Source: Ilumatobacter sp. (lineage in GTDB: Bacteria > Actinomycetota > Acidimicrobiia > Acidimicrobiales > Ilumatobacteraceae). Taken from it: a DNA stretch of 6,754 nt. The stretch spans positions 1 through 6,754 of the forward strand of contig JAJCXU010000216.1 of assembly GCA_029263275.1 (NCBI GenBank), read 5' to 3'. This document shows, piece by piece, positions 1-5,235 of the stretch. Position 1 is the stretch's first letter, and each line of letters opens with the position of its first letter. The position numbers were made by a program, and so were the translations under genes. The notes beneath the pieces are model-generated. The model did not search any database and was not told the DNA's origin. It was given only the letters and a program-made list of their open reading frames with translations.

Positions 1-892
1 CGCCGTGAGTCGACTCGGTCTCATCGCGTTCGGCTCGAGCCTCGACCAGATCGGTCCCTTCGCACACTCGGTCGCCGATGCCGCGGTTGCGCTCGAGGCG
101 ATTTCTGGCCATGACCCGGGCGACTCGACCAGCATCCAGCAGGGGCCGCTCGACCTCAGCCGCACCCTCGAACTCGGGGTTGCCGGACTGCGCGTCGGCC
201 GGATCACCGACCTTCCATCCGGAGCGAGCCCAGACGTCGAACAGCGCCTCGAAGAGGCGTTCGATGCGCTCCGCGCCGCTGGTGCCGAGATCGTCGACGT
301 GCAAGTGCCGGCGTTCAGCTACGGCCTCACCGCGTACTACCTCATTGCGCCGGCGGAAGCGTCGAGCAATCTCGCCCGATTCGACGGCGTGCGGTTCGGG
401 ATGCGCACCGCTGCCCCCGACACCAACCAGATGTACATGGCCACGCGCACCGATGGGTTCGGTGCCGAGGTCAAGCGGCGCATCATGCTCGGCACGTATG
501 CCCTGTCGGCCGGCTACTACGACGCCTACTACGGGCGAGCGCAGAAGGTGCGCCGTCTCATCGCCAACGACTTCGCCGCGGCCTACGAAAAGGCCGACGT
601 GCTGTTGACCCCGGCGTCGCCGACCGTCGCCTTCGAAATGGGCGACAAGGCCTCTGACCCGCTGGCGATGTATCTGTGCGACACGTACACCATCCCGTCC
701 AACCTCACCGGGCACCCTGGCATGAGCGTGCCATTCGGAACGGGCGATCACGGATTGCCCATCGGCGTACAGGTGCTCGCACCAGCGCTCAAGGACGACA
801 TCATGTTCCAAGTCGGCGCCACGCTCGAACGCAGTGCGCCGCCACGATCAGCCGGTTCCGGCGCCGCCACCCAGACCGGGAGCGCATCATGA
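1..892 (+). CDS. gatA: Aspartyl/glutamyl-tRNA amidotransferase subunit A, C-terminal part (5' end outside window)
   Basis: GatA is the amidase subunit of GatCAB. It releases ammonia from Gln or Asn, which the complex uses to convert Glu-tRNA(Gln) and/or Asp-tRNA(Asn) to the amidated form in the cytoplasm. The frame is open from the window edge (first full codon at base 2) to TGA at 890-892, giving 296 residues. The visible part opens with VSRLGLIAFGSSLDQIGPF, typical of GatA just after the Gly/Ser-rich amidase signature, and continues with GFGAEVKRRIMLGTYALSAG, YYDAYY, ADVLLTPASPT and GLPIGVQVLAP. Family members are about 480-500 residues, so roughly the first 190, including the Ser-cisSer-Lys catalytic triad, lie upstream. 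The last 20 or so residues, after the conserved LER, are a low-complexity Ala/Ser/Gly/Pro tail. The stop overlaps the gatB start (ATGA), implying coupled translation. A GTG at position 5 is internal, not the start. Confidence 0.96.
   Translation, partial: AVSRLGLIAFGSSLDQIGPFAHSVADAAVALEAISGHDPGDSTSIQQGPLDLSRTLELGVAGLRVGRITDLPSGASPDVEQRLEEAFDALRAAGAEIVDVQVPAFSYGLTAYYLIAPAEASSNLARFDGVRFGMRTAAPDTNQMYMATRTDGFGAEVKRRIMLGTYALSAGYYDAYYGRAQKVRRLIANDFAAAYEKADVLLTPASPTVAFEMGDKASDPLAMYLCDTYTIPSNLTGHPGMSVPFGTGDHGLPIGVQVLAPALKDDIMFQVGATLERSAPPRSAGSGAATQTGSAS
878..882 (+). promoter_or_regulatory. Shine-Dalgarno site for gatB
   Basis: GGGAG lies 6 bases before the ATG at 889, inside the last codons of gatA. 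Together with the ATGA overlap it selects 889 as the gatB start over the in-frame ATG at 952, which has no comparable site. Confidence 0.65.
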
Positions 893-2364
893 GCATCACC
901 TACGTCAACGACGACGCCTACCACCCGTCCAACGACGAGCACGAGCGATGGATGCACGGTGAGTGGGAGATGGTCGTCGGCCTCGAAGTCCACGTCGAAC
1001 TCGCCACGCGCACCAAGCTGTTCTCGGCGTCGCCGAACCGCTTTGGCGACGAGCCGAACACCAACATCGACCCGGTCACGCTCGGACTGCCCGGCGCGCT
1101 GCCCGTCCTCAACCGCCAGGCCGTCGAGTTGGCGATGCGCCTCGGGCTCGCACTCAACTGCACGGTGCAGAAGTCGACCTTCGCCCGCAAGAACTACTTC
1201 TACCCGGACATGCCGAAGGCGTACCAGATCAGCCAATACGACGAGCCGATCAACATCGACGGCTGGCTCGACCTGCCGGACGGGTTCCGCGTCGGCATCG
1301 AACGCGGTCATCTCGAAGAAGACACCGGCAAGTCGACCCACGTGGGCGGTTCCGGCGGGCGCATCCACGGTTCCGACTACTCGTTGATCGACTTCAACCG
1401 GGCAGGTGTGCCGTTGGTCGAAATCGTCAGTCGTCCCGACATTCGCCACCCCGAGCAGGCCAAGGCATACGTCACCGAGTTGCGCGGGATCCTCGTCGCC
1501 GTCGGAGCATCAGACGCCAAGATGGAAGAGGGCTCGATGCGCGTCGACGCGAACGTCAGCGTGCGCAAGCCCGGCGAAGACTTCAACACGCGCTGCGAGA
1601 TCAAGAACGTCAACTCGGTTCGCTCGCTGGGCCGCGCGATCGAGTACGAGGCAACTCGTCAGATCGCGTTGCATGAAGCCGGTGAGACGATCGTCCAGCA
1701 GACACGCCATTGGGACGAGAATGACGGACGCACGCACACGTTGCGGTCGAAGGAAGACGCCGACGACTACCGGTACTTCCTTGAGCCGGACCTCGTGGTC
1801 GTCGACCCGGGCATCGAATGGATCGAGCGGGTGCGAGGCGCACTGCCGGTGTTGCCAGCCGAGCGGCGCGCAATTCTCGCCGACGCGACAGGTCAGGCGA
1901 CGAACAGCGAAGCCATCATGGTCGTTGCCGAGCGTGGGCAGGACGAGTACGTGATGGAAGCAGCGAAGCTCGGCGGTGACGCGGGTGTGGCTCTGAAGCA
2001 TGTGAAGGAAGCTCCTGAGCTGGCCGAACAGGTGCCCGCCGGGAGTCTTGCGACGCTGTCAACGATGGAGTCGTCCGGTGCGGTCACCGCCAGTCAGGCC
2101 AAGACCATCGTTGCGGCGATGATCGAGTCCGGCAATATCGACCCTGAAGCCATTGCTGCCGAACTGGGCTTCGAAGCAATGGACAACTCTGATCTCGAGG
2201 CGATGGTCGACCAGGCAATCGCAGCCCAACCCGATGCGTGGGAGAAGTTCTGCGCGGGCGAGGGCAAGGCGATGGGCGCACTGGTCGGTGCCGTGATGAA
2301 GGCCAGCAAGGGCCAAGCTGACGGCAAGGCCGTCACCGCACTGCTCAACGCAAAGAAGCCCTGA
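889..2364 (+). CDS. gatB: Aspartyl/glutamyl-tRNA amidotransferase subunit B
   Basis: GatB binds the mischarged tRNA, activates its side-chain carboxylate with ATP and transfers ammonia delivered from GatA. It is complete at 491 residues, near the family norm. The core begins with GLEVHVEL (31-38; E33 and H35 match the metal-site Glu and His of S. aureus GatB), then ARKNYFYPDMPKAYQISQYD, HLEEDTGKSTH (141-151), the GatB signature DFNRAGVPLVEIV (168-180), KMEEGSMRVDANVS and DDYRYF (292-297). A YqeY-like tail, GEGKAMGALVGAVMKASKGQ, starts at 458. About 24 residues precede the core, more than in S. aureus GatB. Two departures are visible: Leu298 where YFPEPDL is usual, and a short, divergent helical (cradle) region around 367-396. 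It overlaps gatA by ATGA, so the two are co-translated. Whether it serves Gln, Asn or both cannot be told here. Confidence 0.97.
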   Translation: MSITYVNDDAYHPSNDEHERWMHGEWEMVVGLEVHVELATRTKLFSASPNRFGDEPNTNIDPVTLGLPGALPVLNRQAVELAMRLGLALNCTVQKSTFARKNYFYPDMPKAYQISQYDEPINIDGWLDLPDGFRVGIERGHLEEDTGKSTHVGGSGGRIHGSDYSLIDFNRAGVPLVEIVSRPDIRHPEQAKAYVTELRGILVAVGASDAKMEEGSMRVDANVSVRKPGEDFNTRCEIKNVNSVRSLGRAIEYEATRQIALHEAGETIVQQTRHWDENDGRTHTLRSKEDADDYRYFLEPDLVVVDPGIEWIERVRGALPVLPAERRAILADATGQATNSEAIMVVAERGQDEYVMEAAKLGGDAGVALKHVKEAPELAEQVPAGSLATLSTMESSGAVTASQAKTIVAAMIESGNIDPEAIAAELGFEAMDNSDLEAMVDQAIAAQPDAWEKFCAGEGKAMGALVGAVMKASKGQADGKAVTALLNAKKP

Positions 2365-2490
2365 GTCAAGGCGCCGCTGCTTGGGCGCAAAGAACAACTG
2401 TGCCACGACCATCCTGACGACGAGGATCGTGCCGCTGATGATCGCGAGTGTCCGGGGGTGCGGACTCGCCGCGAGCAGTGCTGGACCCAT
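2059..2490 (-). other. Doubtful small membrane-protein reading frame, antisense to the gatB 3' end
   Basis: On the - strand an ATG at 2490 follows a Shine-Dalgarno-like GAGGTG. It opens a frame whose first 41 residues look protein-like: a short polar start, then one hydrophobic helix (TLAIISGTILVVRMVVAQLFF), then KQRR. Past about 2366 the frame runs antisense to gatB for some 300 bases and looks like a shadow. A stop in another - strand frame at 2366-2368 lies just where the plausible part ends. This may be a small one-helix membrane protein whose end is frameshifted, or chance. I would not count it as a gene without homologues. Confidence 0.15.
2371..2388 (+). terminator. Weak hairpin after gatB
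   Basis: GCGCC (2371-2375) and GGCGC (2384-2388) form a 5-bp stem with an 8-base loop, 6 bases after the gatB stop. There is no T-tract, so this is only a weak terminator candidate. Confidence 0.25.
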
Positions 2491-2530
2491 GAGCACCTCA
2501 GTCGTTCGCGTCGAGGTCGAAGTAGTCGGC

Positions 2531-2558
2531 GACCCTGCCGGAAACGGCATCTCAGGTC
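2531..2558 (-). terminator. Tetraloop hairpin in the convergent intergenic region
   Basis: TGCCG-GAAA-CGGCA (2536-2549) is a perfect 5-bp stem with a GNRA loop as read on +. A 4-bp outer stem GACC/GGTC (2531-2534, 2555-2558) encloses it across unpaired bases. It begins 10 bases beyond the stop of the - strand gene and also lies between the two convergent genes, so it could end transcription of either. No T-run follows on either strand. The assignment to the - strand rests only on proximity. Confidence 0.35.
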
Positions 2559-2568
2559 ATCGCCATCT

Positions 2569-3219
2569 TCAGTCTTGAGTGGAGCGCAGCAACTCCGTCA
2601 CGAGATCGATGGTGACGGCCATCGTTTCGACGAACGCATCGTCATCGTCGTCGACTTCACGCGCCACGAAGACGGCCGTTTCGTGCTCAGCCGAGTTGCT
2701 CGATTCATCATCGGGTCCGTCGAAGACGACGGTCAGCGGGCCATGACGATTGTCGGCGTCGACTGCCCAGTCGCACAGTTCGTCGGTGAGTACCGACCGG
2801 ACCAGTTCCATCGCGTCGTCGTCGGCATCGAGGTCGAACACCTCATCGAACCGGGCGTGGCCGACCAGGCGGGAGCCGAGATTGGCACTCGAGGCGTCCG
2901 CGAGTGCGTCGAGTTCCAGATGGTTGCCGCCCCGCTTGGACTGGACGGCGATCCATGGCACGTTGGTCGCCCGCCAGGGCATCGACCCAACGGCGAGTGT
3001 GACGCCGTCAGGCCGCGTGCCGCGTTCGAGGGCGCCTCGATCCTCGCCTTCGCTCGGTTCGGTGCACAGGAGGTCGTGGCCGAAGATGAAGCTGTCGAAG
3101 GCGACGTTGGCGACCGTGCGCTCCATCCAGGTGCGCGTGGTGAGAACGAGGTCGGACTTGCCAGCGATGTCTGCCAACGGTGTCGGACCCTCCGAACGTC
3201 GTCGTCGAGAGAGAGGCAC
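2569..3219 (-). CDS. Acidic hypothetical protein
   Basis: A 216-residue frame starting at GTG 3219. I do not recognise it as a named family. It is very acidic (ADDDAM near 132-137, VDDDDDA near the C-terminus), with two Cys (52, 149) and no signal peptide or membrane helix, so probably cytoplasmic. The segment from about 115 (GSRLVGHARFDEVFDL) through VLTDELCDWAV (143-153) to the helix ending LVTELLRS resembles the C-terminal part of uncharacterised actinobacterial proteins that carry an F-x-x-x-F stretch followed by LL/VL-x-x-EL-x-x-W; this is an impression only. The first dozen codons are Arg/Ser-rich and look non-coding. A TTG at 3177 with GGAGGG 10 bases upstream is an alternative start (202 residues). 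GTG 3219 is favoured by a -10 box 8 bases upstream. Coding-like sequence in another frame upstream suggests a possible frameshift. It is convergent with gatB and divergent from ilvD. Confidence 0.75.
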   Translation of the reverse strand: MPLSRRRRSEGPTPLADIAGKSDLVLTTRTWMERTVANVAFDSFIFGHDLLCTEPSEGEDRGALERGTRPDGVTLAVGSMPWRATNVPWIAVQSKRGGNHLELDALADASSANLGSRLVGHARFDEVFDLDADDDAMELVRSVLTDELCDWAVDADNRHGPLTVVFDGPDDESSNSAEHETAVFVAREVDDDDDAFVETMAVTIDLVTELLRSTQD

Positions 3220-3227
3220 TGCTGGAG

Positions 3228-3233
3228 AATGTA
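3228..3233 (-). promoter_or_regulatory. -10 box of the acidic hypothetical gene, leaderless type
   Basis: TACATT (TANNNT) reads on the - strand 8 bases before GTG 3219. That spacing places the transcription start at or next to the start codon, and no Shine-Dalgarno site precedes it. The -35 region is weak (CTGAGG at 17-bp spacing, 3 of 6 matches to TTGACA). Confidence 0.45.
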
Positions 3234-3247
3234 GTCGCTCGGCGCGG

Positions 3248-3278
3248 ACGCCTCAGGCGTTTGACCCGACTCGGGCAA
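3248..3278. repeat. Two small adjacent hairpins in the divergent region
   Basis: ACGCC-TCA-GGCGT (3248-3260) is followed at once by TTG-A-CCCG-ACT-CGGG-CAA (3261-3278), a 7-bp stem with a bulged A. They lie upstream of both -10 boxes, so they should not be in the ilvD mRNA if that is leaderless. Role unknown; they could be protein-binding sites or chance in GC-rich DNA. Confidence 0.3.
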
Positions 3279-3363
3279 CACCACGCAGTGAAACCGCCAG
3301 GCATGGCGTTCGAACCGTCATACCGGTGCCCTGAGCACCAGGACCGGCGTCGACACGTCGCAC

Positions 3364-3369
3364 TATCCT
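3364..3369 (+). promoter_or_regulatory. -10 box of ilvD, leaderless type
   Basis: TATCCT (TANNNT) is followed by 7 bases (GGGCAAC) and then the ilvD ATG at 3377. This puts the predicted transcription start on or beside the A of ATG. No purine-rich Shine-Dalgarno site is present before the ATG, which fits leaderless translation, common in actinobacteria. No clear -35 hexamer is seen. Confidence 0.6.
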
Positions 3370-3376
3370 GGGCAAC

Positions 3377-5095
3377 ATGTCAGCGACCGACAACTCTTCG
3401 AGCAACACCCCTGTCGACATCAAGCCGCGCTCGCGCGACGTCACCGATGGCATGCAGAAGGCGCCGTCGCGCTCAATGCTGCGCGCGATCGGCATGGGTG
3501 ACGACGACTGGGAGAAGCCGCAGGTCGCCATCGCGTCCTCATGGAATGAGGTCACGCCCTGCAACATGACGCTGCGCAAGTTGGCCGAGCACGCCAAGGC
3601 CGGCGTCAACGCGGCCGGCGGCTACGGGATGGAATTCGGCACCATCACCGTGTCTGACGGCATCTCGATGGGTCACGAGGGGATGCGTGCCTCACTGGTG
3701 TCGCGCGAAGTCATCACCGACTCCGTCGAGACCGTGATGCACGCCGAGCGTCTCGACGGCTTCGTCGGCCTCGCTGGCTGCGACAAGTCGATCCCTGGGA
3801 TGCTCATGGCGGCGGCGCGCCTCGACCTCCCGTCGGTGTTCGTCTACAACGGCTCGATCATGCCGGGTGAACTCAACGGCAAGGCGCTCGATATCACGTC
3901 CGTCTTCGAGGCGGTCGGTGCCCATGCGGCCGGCACGATCGGCGATCAGGAACTGCGCGACATCGAAGTCAACGCCTGCCCGGGTGAGGGTGCCTGTGGC
4001 GGCATGTTCACCGCCAACACGATGAGCTCGATCGCCGAGGCGCTCGGCATGAGCCTGCCGGGTTCGGCCTCGCCACCGGCCATCGACTCGCGTCGCGAAG
4101 TCGACGCGCGGCTCGCGGGCGAGGCCGTGGTCAACCAGCTCCGCCTCGGCATCACGCCCCGCCAGATCATGACCAAGGCCGCCTTCGAGAACGCGATCGC
4201 ACTGACGTCGGCGTTGGGCGGCTCGACCAATGCCGTGCTGCACCTCCTGGCGATTGCCAACGAGGCCGGTGTCGCACTCGAACTGGACGACTTCAACCGG
4301 ATTGCCGACAAGGTGCCCCACATCGCCGACATGACCCCCGGCGGCAAGTTCCACATGAGCGACCTCGACAAGGTCGGCGGAATTCCGATGGTGCTCAAGC
4401 ACCTGCTCGACCACGGGATGCTCAACGGTGAATGCCTCACGGTCACGGGCAAGACCATGGCGGAGAACCTCGCTGCCATGGATCTTCCTGCGCCCGACGG
4501 CGTCGTGGTGTATCCGGTCGAGACGCCGATCCACGACGAGGGCGGCCTCAACATCCTCACCGGATCGCTGGCGCCGAATGGCTCGGTCGTCAAGGTTGCC
4601 GGGCTGTCGGCCGACCAAATGCATTTCGAGGGCCCGGCTCGCGTCTTCGACGACGAGTCCTACGCAATGGATGCGGTCCTCGCAGGCGAGATCAACGCCG
4701 GCGATGTCATCGTCATTCGCTACGAAGGTCCGAAGGGCGGACCCGGCATGCGTGAGATGCTGGCAATCACCGGTGCGCTGAAAGGCGCAGGCCGAGGTGG
4801 CGACTGCGCACTGATCACCGATGGCCGGTTCTCCGGTGGTACGTGGGGCTTCTGCATCGGTCACGTCGCTCCCGAGGCAGCCGATGGCGGACCGATCGCG
4901 TTGATCGAAGAAGGTGACTCGATTCTGATCGACGTGCCGAGCAAGACGCTTGATCTGCAAGTCGACGATGCCACCCTCGCAGCCCGCAAGCAGGGCTGGC
5001 AGCCCAACGCGCCGCGCTACACGACCGGTGTGCTCGGCAAGTACGCCCGCCTCGTGCAAGGTGCCGAGACCGGCGCCATCACCAACCCGCTCTGA
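3377..5095 (+). CDS. ilvD: Dihydroxy-acid dehydratase
   Basis: IlvD dehydrates 2,3-dihydroxy-isovalerate and 2,3-dihydroxy-3-methylvalerate to the 2-keto acids that become valine, leucine and isoleucine; it is cytoplasmic. Complete at 572 residues, normal for the family. The N-terminal domain shows NEVTPCN (C62), [12 protein letters not shown] (D94), GCDKSIPG (C135, D136, K137) and [12 protein letters not shown] (C207). C62, C135 and C207 fit the cysteine set of [2Fe-2S] dehydratases. D94, D136, E460 (in MREML) and K137 (carboxylated in the family) match the Mg2+ site. S486 in TDGRFSGGT is the expected catalytic base. These motifs favour IlvD over the related 6-phosphogluconate dehydratase Edd, which is usually longer. 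The ATG at 3377 is chosen because a -10 box sits 7 bases upstream and no Shine-Dalgarno site is present. No ilvB, ilvN or ilvC is adjacent. No attenuator or leader peptide is visible, consistent with a leaderless transcript. Confidence 0.98.
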   Translation: MSATDNSSSNTPVDIKPRSRDVTDGMQKAPSRSMLRAIGMGDDDWEKPQVAIASSWNEVTPCNMTLRKLAEHAKAGVNAAGGYGMEFGTITVSDGISMGHEGMRASLVSREVITDSVETVMHAERLDGFVGLAGCDKSIPGMLMAAARLDLPSVFVYNGSIMPGELNGKALDITSVFEAVGAHAAGTIGDQELRDIEVNACPGEGACGGMFTANTMSSIAEALGMSLPGSASPPAIDSRREVDARLAGEAVVNQLRLGITPRQIMTKAAFENAIALTSALGGSTNAVLHLLAIANEAGVALELDDFNRIADKVPHIADMTPGGKFHMSDLDKVGGIPMVLKHLLDHGMLNGECLTVTGKTMAENLAAMDLPAPDGVVVYPVETPIHDEGGLNILTGSLAPNGSVVKVAGLSADQMHFEGPARVFDDESYAMDAVLAGEINAGDVIVIRYEGPKGGPGMREMLAITGALKGAGRGGDCALITDGRFSGGTWGFCIGHVAPEAADGGPIALIEEGDSILIDVPSKTLDLQVDDATLAARKQGWQPNAPRYTTGVLGKYARLVQGAETGAITNPL

Positions 5096-5097
5096 TC

Positions 5098-5115
5098 CGA
5101 CCCGATCACGGGTCG
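5098..5115 (+). terminator. GC-rich hairpin directly after ilvD
   Basis: CGACCCG (5098-5104) and CGGGTCG (5109-5115) form a perfect 7-bp stem with a 4-base loop ATCA, starting 2 bases after the ilvD stop. No T-tract follows, as is common for terminators of high-GC actinobacteria. Confidence 0.55.
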
Positions 5116-5149
5116 ACGCTGCTGCGTTCCTCAGATTCCGTCCGGCCGC

Positions 5150-5161
5150 CCACTGCAGTGG
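5150..5161. repeat. 12-bp perfect palindrome (candidate operator)
   Basis: CCACTGCAGTGG is a perfect inverted repeat with no spacer. It is flanked by GTCCG (5140-5144) and CGGAC (5165-5169), which could add an outer stem. Its position, 75 bases before the surface-protein start, would suit a dimeric regulator, but it could also be part of the ilvD terminator region. Confidence 0.35.
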
Positions 5162-5209
5162 TAGCGGACCGTTGATCGACGTGGTGGGGCTGGCCTGCCT
5201 GCGCGCGGT

Positions 5210-5221
5210 TCCGACGTCGGA
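5210..5221. repeat. Second 12-bp perfect palindrome (candidate operator)
   Basis: TCCGACGTCGGA is a perfect inverted repeat ending 3 bases before the Shine-Dalgarno site of the secreted-protein gene. Its centre is exactly 60 bp from that of the palindrome at 5150-5161, but the two sequences differ. No convincing -10 box is visible between or near them. Confidence 0.35.
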
Positions 5222-5224
5222 GAC

Positions 5225-5229
5225 GAGGA
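5225..5229 (+). promoter_or_regulatory. Shine-Dalgarno site for the secreted protein gene
   Basis: GAGGA lies 6 bases before the ATG at 5236. The ATG is followed at once by a signal peptide, which supports this start. Confidence 0.6.
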
Positions 5230-5235
5230 ACAGCG

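Larger units (their letters stand above)
3188..3317 (-). pseudogene. Possible frameshifted N-terminal coding segment of the acidic hypothetical protein
   Basis: In the frame entered by GTG 3284 (stop upstream at 3318-3320), this stretch reads WRFHCVVLPESGQTPEASAP, then SDYILQQCLSLDDDVRR. Its composition and G/C-rich third positions look like real protein. After about position 3188 the same frame turns into Ser/Pro/Thr/Ala shadow, exactly where the frame of the 2569-3219 gene becomes convincing. A single-base indel near the GGAGGG run (3188-3193) would join the two. It could be a genuine mutation, a sequencing error, or chance. Against it, a good -10 box for GTG 3219 sits inside this segment. 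Confidence 0.3.

Noticed and set aside
676..888. Upstream extension of the gatB frame to 676
   Set aside because: It overlaps gatA in another frame, is Arg/His-rich shadow sequence, and the ATG at 889 with GGGAG and ATGA overlap is far better.
2458..3234. + strand open frame of 258 residues opposite the hypothetical gene
   Set aside because: It looks somewhat protein-like, but the - strand frame has better codon third positions and a promoter with suitable spacing, and the + frame has neither. Some doubt remains since neither has a recognised domain.
3304..3320. tRNA T-arm-like sequence TGGCG-TTCGAAC-CGTCA
   Set aside because: It folds as a 5-bp stem with a canonical 7-base T-loop, but no matching acceptor strand, anticodon arm or D-arm is found upstream, and the following bases do not pair with anything suitably placed.
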